Below, piece after piece: positions 32,676-41,755 of a DNA stretch of 46,808 nucleotides. The DNA is taken from positions 119,481-166,288 of the forward strand of contig JAVCCR010000032.1 of NCBI GenBank assembly GCA_030765485.1, given 5' to 3'. Source of the DNA: Candidatus Gygaella obscura. Its GTDB lineage: Bacteria; Omnitrophota; Gorgyraeia; Gygaellales; Gygaellaceae. Each line of letters opens with the position of its first letter. Position 1 is the first letter of the stretch. The position numbers were made by a program, and so were the translations under genes. Under the pieces are notes generated by a model. It searched no databases and had not been told where the DNA came from. It was given only the letters and a program-made list of their open reading frames with translations.

Positions 32676-34379
32676 GTGCATAATAAAACACATTTTTCAA
32701 GAACAGGATTAGTTTTAAAATTAGTGGTTTTGTTATTTTTTCTTCTTGCCTTAAAAGTTGTTTATATTCAGTTTTTTCGATCGGCCTACCTTAAAAATCT
32801 AAGCACACGACAGCATACATTATATTTGGAGTTAGAACCAAAAAGAGGCATTATATACGATAGGAATTTAACCCCTCTAGCTGTAAATATCCATTATGAT
32901 TCACTCTATGCGGCTCCGCAGGAAATAAAAGATATTGATTCTGCAGCATGCCGGTTATCTGAAGTTTTAGATATTGATACCAAAATTTTGTATAGAAAGC
33001 TAGATTCCAAGAAATTTTTTGTTTGGTTAAAACGCAAATTACCTTCGGAAAAAGCAGCGGCAATTAAAAGATTAGATATAAAAGGATTAGGTTTTATAAA
33101 AGAAAGCCGGCGTAGTTACCCTAATTTATCTATGGCAAGCAATTTATTTGGTTTTGCTGGTGTGGATAACGTTGGTCTTGAGGGGTTAGAGCTGTATTAT
33201 GATCAGTATTTAAAGGGTCAATCAGGATGGCGCCAGGTTCTAAGGGATGGAAGACAGAATCTTGTTTTGAATGAAAATATAGTTAATCCTATTGATGGCT
33301 ATAATCTGGTTTTAAATCTCGATGAGGCTATTCAGTTTGTTGTCGAACAGCAGTTAGATGAGGTAGTTTCTAAATATAAACCAAAGGCAGCAAGCGTGTT
33401 GGTTATGGATCCTTATACGGGTAGAATTTTGGCCTGGGCAGTAAGGCCAAATTATAATCTTAATAATCCTGGTAGTTTTGATTTTGATCAACGTAGGAAT
33501 AGACCAATAACAGACATTCTTGAACCCGGTTCTGTTTTTAAGATTGTAACTGCATCTGCGGCCTTAGAAGAAGGTTTATTTGAAGAAGACAATAAAATTT
33601 TCTGTGAGAATGGCGAATATAGAATGGCCTCTCATAATTTTCATGATCATAAGCCTCATGGATGGTTGACTTTTGAGGATGTGGTGGTTAAGTCAAGCAA
33701 TATTGGAGTTAGTAAAATCGCTCAGAAACTGGGAGAACAAAAGCTGTATAAGTATATAAAGGCTTTTGGGTTTGGGAATAAAACCGGAATTGACCTGTAT
33801 GGTGAATTACCAGGCTTGACGAAAGAACCGCGTTTTTGGTCTAAGTTTTCCATTTTTTCTATCCCTATGGGACAAGAAATAGGCGTTACTGTCTTACAAC
33901 TTTGCAGGTCGATTTCAGTTATTGCTAATGGAGGATATTTGGTCAAGCCGTTTTTGGTTTCTCGTATTCAGGATAACAAATTAGAGGCAATAAAGGTATT
34001 TAAGCCTGAATTTATTACTAGGGTGATAAGTGAAGATACGGCAAAAAGGATGAGAAAGATTTTACAAAAGGTAGTTGATACCGGTACTGGGATAATGGCT
34101 CGATTAAAAGATTATTCTGTAGGCGGCAAGACCGGCACTGCTCAGAAAATCGGAGAAGACGGAAAATATTCACATAAAAAGTTTGTTGCTTCTTTTGTAG
34201 GTTTTGCTCCTGTAGAAAATCCAAAGCTGGCTATTGCTGTAGTGGTTGATGAACCCAGTCCTTACTATTACGGCGGAGTAGTATCCGCACCTGTTTTTAA
34301 AAAGATTGCCGATTATTCGTTAAGGTATTTAGAAAGTAAAGAGAAAGAAAGATTACTGGTTTCTAATGCGGTTAGATAA
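32676..34379 (+). CDS. ftsI: Penicillin-binding protein 2/3, FtsI-type peptidoglycan transpeptidase
   Basis: Class B PBP that cross-links septal peptidoglycan, working with FtsW. One N-terminal transmembrane helix (VLKLVVLLFFLLALKVVYI), a dimerisation domain starting at RGIIYDRNLTPLA, and a transpeptidase with S286-V-F-K289 (EPGSVFK), S340-S-N342 and K485-T-G (GGKTGTAQK). The active-site set is complete. 567 residues, no PASTA domain. The start is GTG with only weak ribosome-binding sequence. It overlaps murE by 14 bases. Confidence 0.95.
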   Translation: MHNKTHFSRTGLVLKLVVLLFFLLALKVVYIQFFRSAYLKNLSTRQHTLYLELEPKRGIIYDRNLTPLAVNIHYDSLYAAPQEIKDIDSAACRLSEVLDIDTKILYRKLDSKKFFVWLKRKLPSEKAAAIKRLDIKGLGFIKESRRSYPNLSMASNLFGFAGVDNVGLEGLELYYDQYLKGQSGWRQVLRDGRQNLVLNENIVNPIDGYNLVLNLDEAIQFVVEQQLDEVVSKYKPKAASVLVMDPYTGRILAWAVRPNYNLNNPGSFDFDQRRNRPITDILEPGSVFKIVTASAALEEGLFEEDNKIFCENGEYRMASHNFHDHKPHGWLTFEDVVVKSSNIGVSKIAQKLGEQKLYKYIKAFGFGNKTGIDLYGELPGLTKEPRFWSKFSIFSIPMGQEIGVTVLQLCRSISVIANGGYLVKPFLVSRIQDNKLEAIKVFKPEFITRVISEDTAKRMRKILQKVVDTGTGIMARLKDYSVGGKTGTAQKIGEDGKYSHKKFVASFVGFAPVENPKLAIAVVVDEPSPYYYGGVVSAPVFKKIADYSLRYLESKEKERLLVSNAVR

Positions 34380-35841
34380 ATTAATTAAAGGCATTAAAGC
34401 TGAATTTGTTAATCAAGATAACTGTTTTAATATTGGTTCGATAGAGATTAAAGGCATTACTTTTGATTCGAGAAAAGTAAGAAAGAATTTCATTTTTGTT
34501 GCAATCAAAGGAAATTCTGAAGACGGCAGTAGATTTATCGCAGAGGCAATCGCCAAAGGAGCTCGGGCGATAGTAGCAGAATCAAATGTAAAAACAGAAT
34601 ATCTTAAAAAAATTATTTTTTTAAAAGTTGTGAATTCCAGACGGGCTTTGTTGATTTTAGCGGATAATTATTTTAATCATCCTTGTAAAAGGATAAAGCT
34701 TATTGGTGTTACCGGAACAAACGGTAAGACAACAGTAACCTATCTTATACAGTCGATACTACAAGCAACCGGCAGAAGATGCGGCGTTATCGGCACCTTG
34801 GGGGCTAGGTTTGATGGTAAAAGCGTTTCGCTTGAGAATACCACGCCTTCACCTTTGGAAATTTATTCCTTGATAGACAGGATGGTTAGTTCGGGGTATA
34901 GGTATTGTGTTTTAGAAGTTAGCTCACATGCCCTTATACAACAGAGAATAAACCCGAATGATTTTTATGCTGCAATTTTTACAAATTTAACCTGGGATCA
35001 TCTCGATTATCATAAAAGTATGAAAAGGTATTTTCTTGCAAAGAGGACTTTGTTTACGGGATTAAGAAAAAATAATTTATCAATTATAAATTCAGACGAT
35101 AGTTATTCCCTTAGGCTGAAAAGATTTTCTAGTAAAAGATTATCTACTTACGGATTAGATAAAAAAAGTGATTTTTACGCCAGCAATATTCAGCAAAGCA
35201 GAAAAGGATTATCTTTTGATATCCATTATAATAGTCAAGAGTTTAATTTAACTACCAATCTTTTAGGTGTTTTTAATGTGTATAATATCCTTGCAGGCGT
35301 TGTTTTTTGTATAAATGAAAAAATCCCCATAAAAAAAATACAACTGGCATTAAAGAAAATAAATATTGCCGGACGTATGGAGAGTGTCAATGTAGGAAAT
35401 AATTCTTTTGGAGTTTTTATTGATTTTGCACATACGCCCGAGGCGCTTAAGAATGCAATTTTATCTCTAAGGCAGATAACAAAGGGTAATCTTATAGTGG
35501 TATTTGGATGTGGAGGCAATAGAGATAAGATCAAACGTCCAAAAATGGGAGAATTGTCAACAAAACTGGCTGATTTTGTAATTATAACTAGTGATAATCC
35601 GCGTTTTGAGAAGCCGGAAAAAATAATAGTTAACATTGTAAAAGGTTCCAAAAAAAAGAATTATAAAATCATTTGTGAAAGAAAGAAAGCGATTAAATAC
35701 GCTTTATCGATAGCGAGAAAAGAAGATAATATTTTAATTGCTGGCAAAGGGCATGAAAATTACCAGATTATAAAGGCAGTCAGAAAACCATTTAGCGATA
35801 AGGAACAGATTAAAAAATGTTTGAAATCCAAGAAATATTAG
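34366..35841 (+). CDS. murE: UDP-MurNAc-L-Ala-D-Glu:meso-diaminopimelate ligase
   Basis: Cytoplasmic ligase adding the third amino acid of the stem peptide. ATP site GVTGTNGKTTVTYLI, the substrate loop NTTPSPLEIYSL, FTNLTWDHLDYH and AGKGHENYQ are present. The specificity motif reads DNPRFEKPE: DNPR is the meso-diaminopimelate form, so the wall is predicted to be DAP-type. 491 residues, complete three-domain Mur ligase. Overlaps ftsI by 14 and murF by 25 bases. Confidence 0.96.
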   Translation: MRLDKLIKGIKAEFVNQDNCFNIGSIEIKGITFDSRKVRKNFIFVAIKGNSEDGSRFIAEAIAKGARAIVAESNVKTEYLKKIIFLKVVNSRRALLILADNYFNHPCKRIKLIGVTGTNGKTTVTYLIQSILQATGRRCGVIGTLGARFDGKSVSLENTTPSPLEIYSLIDRMVSSGYRYCVLEVSSHALIQQRINPNDFYAAIFTNLTWDHLDYHKSMKRYFLAKRTLFTGLRKNNLSIINSDDSYSLRLKRFSSKRLSTYGLDKKSDFYASNIQQSRKGLSFDIHYNSQEFNLTTNLLGVFNVYNILAGVVFCINEKIPIKKIQLALKKINIAGRMESVNVGNNSFGVFIDFAHTPEALKNAILSLRQITKGNLIVVFGCGGNRDKIKRPKMGELSTKLADFVIITSDNPRFEKPEKIIVNIVKGSKKKNYKIICERKKAIKYALSIARKEDNILIAGKGHENYQIIKAVRKPFSDKEQIKKCLKSKKY

Positions 35842-37187
35842 AAGTATGTAAGGGGAAATTATTCTGCGGTGAATTTAGCGGTAAGGTAAAAGGCATCTCT
35901 ATCGATAGCCGTACGATTAAAAAGGGGGATTTGTTTATTGCCATAAAAGGAGCAACCTATGATGGGCATGATTTTATAAATCAAGCAGTGAAAAAGGGTG
36001 CTTGTGTTATATTAGTCAGTAAGAAAGTTAAAACTAAAAGAAAAAATATTGTTTTGATTTCGGTTAAAGATACGGTTTCATCGTTAGCTGATTTGGCCCG
36101 ATACTGGCGAGAGAAATTGAACCCAGTAGTCATAGCAGTTACCGGCACAAACGGTAAGACAACCACTAAGGACTTGATTTATGCTGTGTTAAAACAGCAG
36201 ATACCGTCAATAAAAAGCGAGCTGACGCAGAATAATCATATCGGTGTTCCTCTAAATCTGCTTAAGATAAAAGCAAAGCATAGAGTAGCTGTCGTGGAGT
36301 TAGGCACGAATCATCCCAAGGAAATTGCGTATCTTTCCAGCATAACAAAGCCGGATATCGCAATAGTAACCAATATCGGTCCTGCGCATTTAGAGAATTT
36401 TCATACGCTAAAGGAAGTTTTAAAAGAAAAGTTTTCTCTCTTTAGACATGCAAAAGAGAATTCGATTTGCATAGTCAATAGTGATGATTTATTAATTAGC
36501 AAAACTTTGGGCACAAAGCCATTTTTTGGTAAAAGTATTATTTTTACATTCAGCAAAAACAGAAAAAGTGATTTTAAAGTAAGTCATATTCAGCGCAAGA
36601 ATAATGGTCTATCTTTTAAGGTAGGTAAAAATAAGCTGTTTCTTGATACTCCCGCAGAGCATAATATTTATAATGCACTGATTGCTATTGCCTGTGGTAG
36701 AATATTAGGAATTGATTATAATAAGATAAGAAAAGCTTTAAAGGGATTTATTTTTCCCAGAGGGCGTTTTAATATCTTAAAAGCTGGTAAAGTAAGATTG
36801 ATAGATGATACATATAATGCCAATCCAGTATCTGTAGAAAATGCTTTGGATGTTTTTTCTAATATGAGCTGTCAAGGAAAAAGGGTTTTTGTTTTTGCGG
36901 ATATGCTGGAGTTGGGCAGTAAGGAACAATTTTTTCATTCTTTAATTGGGAAAAAAATTGCACAGCTTCCCATAGATATTTTGGTATGTATTGGTAAAAG
37001 AGCGAAGATTTCTGCTTTGGCTGCTTTAAATGAGGGGATTGATAAAAGTAGAGTATTTATTTGCAATAACCATAAAAAGGCAATAAAAGTAATTAATAGA
37101 TTGATTTGTCCTCGAGATCTTATTTTATTAAAAGGATCCAGGAAGATGCGGCTTGAACAGTTAGTTAAATATATTAAAAAACCATAA
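35817..37187 (+). CDS. murF: UDP-MurNAc-tripeptide:D-Ala-D-Ala ligase
   Basis: Attaches the D-Ala-D-Ala dipeptide made by Ddl to complete the UDP-MurNAc-pentapeptide. Motifs: ISIDSRTIKKGDLFIAIKG in the N-terminal domain, AVTGTNGKTTTKDLIYAVL at the ATP site, TQNNHIGVPLNLL, VELGTNHPKEI and IDDTYNANPVSVENAL. 456 residues, as usual. Starts 25 bases inside murE, without a clear Shine-Dalgarno, implying coupled translation. Confidence 0.96.
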   Translation: MFEIQEILEVCKGKLFCGEFSGKVKGISIDSRTIKKGDLFIAIKGATYDGHDFINQAVKKGACVILVSKKVKTKRKNIVLISVKDTVSSLADLARYWREKLNPVVIAVTGTNGKTTTKDLIYAVLKQQIPSIKSELTQNNHIGVPLNLLKIKAKHRVAVVELGTNHPKEIAYLSSITKPDIAIVTNIGPAHLENFHTLKEVLKEKFSLFRHAKENSICIVNSDDLLISKTLGTKPFFGKSIIFTFSKNRKSDFKVSHIQRKNNGLSFKVGKNKLFLDTPAEHNIYNALIAIACGRILGIDYNKIRKALKGFIFPRGRFNILKAGKVRLIDDTYNANPVSVENALDVFSNMSCQGKRVFVFADMLELGSKEQFFHSLIGKKIAQLPIDILVCIGKRAKISALAALNEGIDKSRVFICNNHKKAIKVINRLICPRDLILLKGSRKMRLEQLVKYIKKP

Positions 37188-37192
37188 ATTAA

Positions 37193-38281
37193 ATGTTTTA
37201 TTACCTATATTATTTCTTTTATGATGTTTGGTCTCCTTTGAGGATATTTAAGTACATTACTTTGCGTGCTGCCGCAGCGGCAGTAACCTCTTTTTTATTA
37301 GTTGTGTTATGTGGACCATGGCTGATAAAAAAGTTGAAATCTTTTCGTGTGGGAGAAAATATCCGCAAAGAAGAATGTCCTGATCTTTATAAGATTCATG
37401 CCCATAAGCAAGGAACTCCGACAATGGGAGGAGTATTGATTGTTTTTAGTATACTTTTTTCTTTGATTGTTTGGGCTGATATAGCTAATAAGTATATTTT
37501 AATATCGGTTTTTGTGGCAGTATGGCTGGCTGCTCTTGGGTTTGTAGACGACTATATAAAGCTTAGGTATGGTCGTAGTTCATGTATGAACAAAAGGACA
37601 AAATTATTGTTTCAGGTGATAGCAGGTTTGGTATTGGGAATATTTGTTTATTTTGATGGCGGTTTAAGTACAAAATTATACATACCTTTTTTAAAGAACG
37701 TTTCTATAAATCTTGGTCTTTTATATATTTTATTTGTGATTATTGTTTTAAGTGGTTCGTCCAATGCGGTAAATTTGACTGATGGTCTTGATGGTTTAGC
37801 TGTTGGTAGTCTTGTCTTTGTTGCTGTTACCTACAGCGTATTATGTTATGTAAGCGGGAATGCTAGGTTTAGTTCATATTTATTTATTCCATTTATTCCT
37901 GATGCTGCGGAGCTTACCATATTATGTGCGGCTATAGCAGGTTCATGTCTAGGATTTTTGTGGTTTAATTGTTACCCCGCCAGCGTATTTATGGGAGATG
38001 TGGGTTCTTTATTTTTGGGCGGCTTAATGGGAACAATTGCTATACTTATCAAAAAAGAGGTGTTGCTGCTATTAGTTGGTTTTGTATTCGTGGTAGAAGC
38101 GCTTTCAGTAATATTGCAAGTTGCATCATTCAAGTTTAGAAAAAAAAGAATATTAAAAATTGCTCCTCTTCACCATCATTTTGAAAGGATGGGGTTGACT
38201 GAACCTAAGATAATAATCAGATTTTGGATAGTAGGAGCAATCCTTTCCTTCTTGACACTAGCCACGTTAAAGATAAGATGA
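37193..38281 (+). CDS. mraY: Phospho-MurNAc-pentapeptide transferase MraY
   Basis: Polytopic membrane enzyme transferring phospho-MurNAc-pentapeptide to undecaprenyl phosphate, forming lipid I. Motifs: HKQGTPTMGGVLIV, LGFVDDYIKL, NAVNLTDGLDGLA, VFMGDVGSLFLGG and the histidine-rich PLHHHFERMG. About ten hydrophobic segments, 362 residues, as in the family. Five bases after murF. Its stop codon lies inside a 10-bp inverted repeat. Confidence 0.97.
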   Translation: MFYYLYYFFYDVWSPLRIFKYITLRAAAAAVTSFLLVVLCGPWLIKKLKSFRVGENIRKEECPDLYKIHAHKQGTPTMGGVLIVFSILFSLIVWADIANKYILISVFVAVWLAALGFVDDYIKLRYGRSSCMNKRTKLLFQVIAGLVLGIFVYFDGGLSTKLYIPFLKNVSINLGLLYILFVIIVLSGSSNAVNLTDGLDGLAVGSLVFVAVTYSVLCYVSGNARFSSYLFIPFIPDAAELTILCAAIAGSCLGFLWFNCYPASVFMGDVGSLFLGGLMGTIAILIKKEVLLLLVGFVFVVEALSVILQVASFKFRKKRILKIAPLHHHFERMGLTEPKIIIRFWIVGAILSFLTLATLKIR

Positions 38282-38300
38282 TATAATATATTATCTTTAA
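38267..38300. repeat. Perfect 10-bp inverted repeat over the mraY stop codon
   Basis: TTAAAGATAA (38267-38276) and TTATCTTTAA (38291-38300) around a 14-base loop containing TATAAT (38282-38287). Only three Ts follow the stem's 3' arm in the next bases, so it is not a classical terminator. TTGACA occurs at 38252-38257, but the spacing to TATAAT is 24 bases, too long for a normal promoter. Confidence 0.7.
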
Positions 38301-38325
38301 TTTACCCAGCCTAATTGATATTTAG

Positions 38326-39582
38326 ATGAAAGATTTATCAGGAAAAAAGATTGTTGTTGCCGGTTTTAGCTTAAGCGGTCTTGCTACTGCTAGATTTTTA
38401 CAGAAAAGAAAAGCAAAGCTTTTTATAACCGATTCTACCGATACCGATCAAATACGGGAAAATCTTTGTAGACTTGAAGATAAAGATTTTAAAGTAGAGT
38501 TTGGTGTTCATTCAAAGAATTTTCTTAAGGAAAGCGAATTTATTGTTGTTAGCCCTGGCATAAGCAATGATTCTCTATTGGTTTCAATGGCTAGGGATTT
38601 AAAAATTCCTTTAATTAGTGAGATTGAACTTGCCTATAGATTTTGTCCTTGTGATATCATTGCCATAACCGGTTCTACGGGAAAAAGTACGGTTACTTCT
38701 TTGGTTGCGGATATGTTTAACCGCAGCGGTAGGAGAAGTTTTGCTTTAGGTAATATCGGTAATGTTTTTTCCGATTACGTAGATTCATTAAATAAAGATG
38801 ATTTAGTTTGTCTGGAGGTTAGCTCTTTTCAGCTTGAACATATAGAAAAGTTTAGACCAAAGGTGTCTGTAGTATTGAATATATCTTCCAATCATTTGGA
38901 TAGGCATAAGGATTTAGAAGAGTACCTGTCGATTAAGAAAAGAATCTATGCTAATCAAAAAAAAGAAGATTTTTTGCTGCTTAATTATCAGGATGAGCTG
39001 TTAAAAGGCTGTGAAAAGGAGGCTGTTTCTCAGATAATATTTTTTAACAGGCCTCAGGATAAGCCGCTTAATCCCAATTACAGCGTTATGTTAGAGATTG
39101 GTTCAATTTTTGGAATAGATAAAAATGTAATTTCACAGGCTTTTAAAGAGTTTAAGGTTTTAGAACATAGATTAGAATTTGTTAAACAAGTTAAGGGAAT
39201 AGACTTTATTAATGATTCAAAGTCGACTACCGTAGATTCAGCAATTTGGGCTTTTGAAAACATAGATAAACCTATAGTGTTAATTGCCGGAGGCCGCGAT
39301 AAGGGAGTTAATTATAAAAAGCTGCTTCCTTTGTTAAGCAAAAAGGCACGTGCCATAGTTTTGATCGGAGAGGCAAAAGATAAGATCAAGACAAGCTTTT
39401 CCGATTTATCTATTGCGATAAAATATGCTGATAATCTAAAAGATGCAGTCAGCCAAAGTGTTAATCTGGCAAAAAAGGGTGATTGTATTTTATTATCTCC
39501 GATGTGTTCAAGCTATGATATGTTTAAGAATTTTCAGGAGCGCGGTAATGTTTTTAAACAACAGGTTCTGAGTATAAAATGA
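38326..39582 (+). CDS. murD: UDP-MurNAc-L-Ala:D-glutamate ligase
   Basis: Adds D-glutamate, the second stem-peptide residue. N-terminal Rossmann-like segment KIVVAGFSLSGLATARFL, then the ATP loop ITGSTGKSTVTSLV, VCLEVSSFQLEHI, LNISSNHLDRHKDLEEY, FINDSKSTTVDSAIWA and LIAGGRDKGVNY. The P-loop reads GSTGKST where MurD usually has GTNGKST. 418 residues, slightly short. A 44-base gap with the inverted repeat separates it from mraY. Overlaps ftsW by four bases (ATGA). Confidence 0.95.
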   Translation: MKDLSGKKIVVAGFSLSGLATARFLQKRKAKLFITDSTDTDQIRENLCRLEDKDFKVEFGVHSKNFLKESEFIVVSPGISNDSLLVSMARDLKIPLISEIELAYRFCPCDIIAITGSTGKSTVTSLVADMFNRSGRRSFALGNIGNVFSDYVDSLNKDDLVCLEVSSFQLEHIEKFRPKVSVVLNISSNHLDRHKDLEEYLSIKKRIYANQKKEDFLLLNYQDELLKGCEKEAVSQIIFFNRPQDKPLNPNYSVMLEIGSIFGIDKNVISQAFKEFKVLEHRLEFVKQVKGIDFINDSKSTTVDSAIWAFENIDKPIVLIAGGRDKGVNYKKLLPLLSKKARAIVLIGEAKDKIKTSFSDLSIAIKYADNLKDAVSQSVNLAKKGDCILLSPMCSSYDMFKNFQERGNVFKQQVLSIK

Positions 39583-40664
39583 GGCAGTTAAGAAAAAAGA
39601 TATTTATTGTTGTTATAACTCTTGTTTGTTTGGGTGTGGTAGTTATTTATAGTGCTTCCAGTGTTTATGCTTTACAGAATATGTCTGACAGTATGTACTT
39701 TTTGAAAAGGCATATTTTTTCACTTGTTTTAGCTGTAATGTTATCTTTGTTTGTTATGAGTGTTGATTATAAGATATTTAGAAAGCTTGCTAAGCCTTTT
39801 TTGTTTGTTTCGATTGCACTTTTAGTTGTTTTGTTTATACCCGGTTTTAGTAAAGAAGTGGGAGGCGCTAAAAGATGGTTTAGGTTTTTCGGTTTTGGTT
39901 TTCAGCCTTCTTATTTTGCCCAGCTGGCATTGGTTGTTTATATCGCAGACTTTGCGTCAAGAAGAAAGGATTTGTCGAATAGTTTTTTTCTTGATTTTTT
40001 GCCTCCCGTTTTGATATTAGGTATAGTTGTGCTTTTGGTATTAGTTCAACCGGATTTAGGCACAGCCATTGCAATAGCTGTGGTTACATTCGTTATGTTG
40101 TTTGTATCCGGTGTAAGATTTAAGCATATAGTAGCTGTATTTTTGTTATCAGTTCCTTTTTTATATCTTTTGATTTTTAACGTGCCTTACCGCAGGAGAA
40201 GAATTATGAGTTTTTTAAATCCTTGGTCTGATCCGCAAGGCAGCGGTTTTCAGATAATACAATCTCAGATTGCTCTTGGTTCTGGCGGAATCTTAGGGGT
40301 GGGTTTAGGCATGAGTAAGCAAAAGTTGTTATTTTTGCCGGCAGCACATACGGATTTTATTTTTTCTATAATTGGAGAAGAATTAGGTTTGTTAGGAACA
40401 TTAGGTACGATTTTACTTTTTTTTCTGTTTGCCTATTACGGGTTTAAGATTGCATATAACACAAGGGATAAGTTCGGTAGCCTTCTAGGTATTGGTCTTG
40501 TTCTATTAATTATTATCAAGGCTGTGATTAATATCGGCGTTTCCTGCGCCTTTTTTCCTACGAAAGGATTGCCGCTTCCGTTTATCAGTTATGGAGGATC
40601 GGCCTTAGTTATTGATATGATTAGTGTGGCATTGTTATTGAATATATCCAGGGCTAATTCATGA
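39579..40664 (+). CDS. ftsW: Lipid II polymerase FtsW (SEDS family)
   Basis: Membrane glycosyltransferase polymerising septal glycan strands together with FtsI. About ten membrane segments; SEDS motifs GGAKRWFRFFGFGFQPSYFA, VQPDLGTAIAI, RIMSFLNPWSDPQGSGFQ, QIALGSGGILGVGLGMSKQK, HTDFIFSIIGEELGLLG and PLPFISYGGSAL. 361 residues. Position between murD and murG marks it as FtsW rather than RodA. Coupled to both neighbours by four-base overlaps. Confidence 0.96.
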   Translation: MRQLRKKIFIVVITLVCLGVVVIYSASSVYALQNMSDSMYFLKRHIFSLVLAVMLSLFVMSVDYKIFRKLAKPFLFVSIALLVVLFIPGFSKEVGGAKRWFRFFGFGFQPSYFAQLALVVYIADFASRRKDLSNSFFLDFLPPVLILGIVVLLVLVQPDLGTAIAIAVVTFVMLFVSGVRFKHIVAVFLLSVPFLYLLIFNVPYRRRRIMSFLNPWSDPQGSGFQIIQSQIALGSGGILGVGLGMSKQKLLFLPAAHTDFIFSIIGEELGLLGTLGTILLFFLFAYYGFKIAYNTRDKFGSLLGIGLVLLIIIKAVINIGVSCAFFPTKGLPLPFISYGGSALVIDMISVALLLNISRANS

Positions 40665-41755
40665 AAATACTGATTGCTTCAGGAGGGACCTACGGTCATT
40701 TATTTCCCGCGCTTAGCGTATCAGAAGTACTTTCTAAAGATGAGGCTAATAAAGTATTGGTTGTATTGGATAATTACAGGAATAGAAGTTTACCTGTTTT
40801 AAACAATGTTGAATTTGCTTATATTGATTCTATGCCGATAAAAATAGTTTTAGGTTTACAGTTTTTATATTCAATAGTAAAATTTATCCAAGGTATATTT
40901 CAATCTTTTTTTATTGTGGCTCGTTATAACCCGGATATCTGTATTGGCTTTGGCAGTTATGCTTCTTTGGGCATTGTTTTTGCAGCATACCTAAACAAGA
41001 TACCCACCATTATTCATGAGCAGAATGTAAAGCCGGGAAAAGCCAATAGATTTTTAAGTTATTTTGTAAATAAAATCCTGTTAAGCTTTCCAAAAAGCCG
41101 GGATTATTTTAAAAAAGATAAAAAGATTGAACTTGTCGGTAATCCCCTAAGGCTGGATTTAAGGAAAGTTGATTTGTTAAAGGCAAAAAGCCATTTTGGC
41201 TTTAAGCAAGATGCGTTTGTTCTTTTGGTGACGGGGGGGAGTCAAGGTTCTTCAAAGATAAATAGTATTTTTATCAAATCTTTAGTATTGTTACCGAAAG
41301 AGCTTAAAGATAATCTTGCGATAATTCATATAGCCGGAGAAAAACAACGCTTGTTAGTTGAAAATAGATACAGGCAGTTTTCATTTAACGCGCGCGTGTA
41401 TGGTTTCTTTGAAGATATGTCTTTTGTTTATTCAGCTTCTGATTTGGCAATTTCAAGGTCTGGTGCAATGACAGTTGCCGAATTAAGTTTTTTCGGGCTT
41501 CCGGCAATACTTATACCTTATCCGTTTGCGGGAGCACACCAGGTTCTTAATGCAAAGTGTCTTGCGGATAGTAGCAAAGTAGTTTTATTAGAAGAAGCAA
41601 ACTTTTGTCCGAGTTGTTTAGCCGAGGCTATAACTGGTTTATTCTTTAATCGAGATAAAACTCAAGCAAGAAAAGCAGATGATGATATTGTCAATTCCAG
41701 CGCAGTAAAGATTGCAGTTTCATTAAATAAACTTTATAAGGAAAATCAGTCATGA
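40661..41755 (+). CDS. murG: UDP-GlcNAc:lipid I GlcNAc transferase MurG
   Basis: Peripheral membrane GT28 glycosyltransferase converting lipid I to lipid II. N-terminal loop IASGGTYGHLFPALSVSE (most MurGs read GGTGGH), GFGSYASLGIVFAA, IIHEQNVKPGKANRFL, second glycine loop VTGGSQGSSKIN, and the UDP-GlcNAc site SRSGAMTVAELSFFGLPAILIPYP with HQVLNAKCL. 364 residues, normal. Overlaps ftsW and the following peptidase gene by four bases each. Confidence 0.95.
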   Translation: MKILIASGGTYGHLFPALSVSEVLSKDEANKVLVVLDNYRNRSLPVLNNVEFAYIDSMPIKIVLGLQFLYSIVKFIQGIFQSFFIVARYNPDICIGFGSYASLGIVFAAYLNKIPTIIHEQNVKPGKANRFLSYFVNKILLSFPKSRDYFKKDKKIELVGNPLRLDLRKVDLLKAKSHFGFKQDAFVLLVTGGSQGSSKINSIFIKSLVLLPKELKDNLAIIHIAGEKQRLLVENRYRQFSFNARVYGFFEDMSFVYSASDLAISRSGAMTVAELSFFGLPAILIPYPFAGAHQVLNAKCLADSSKVVLLEEANFCPSCLAEAITGLFFNRDKTQARKADDDIVNSSAVKIAVSLNKLYKENQS

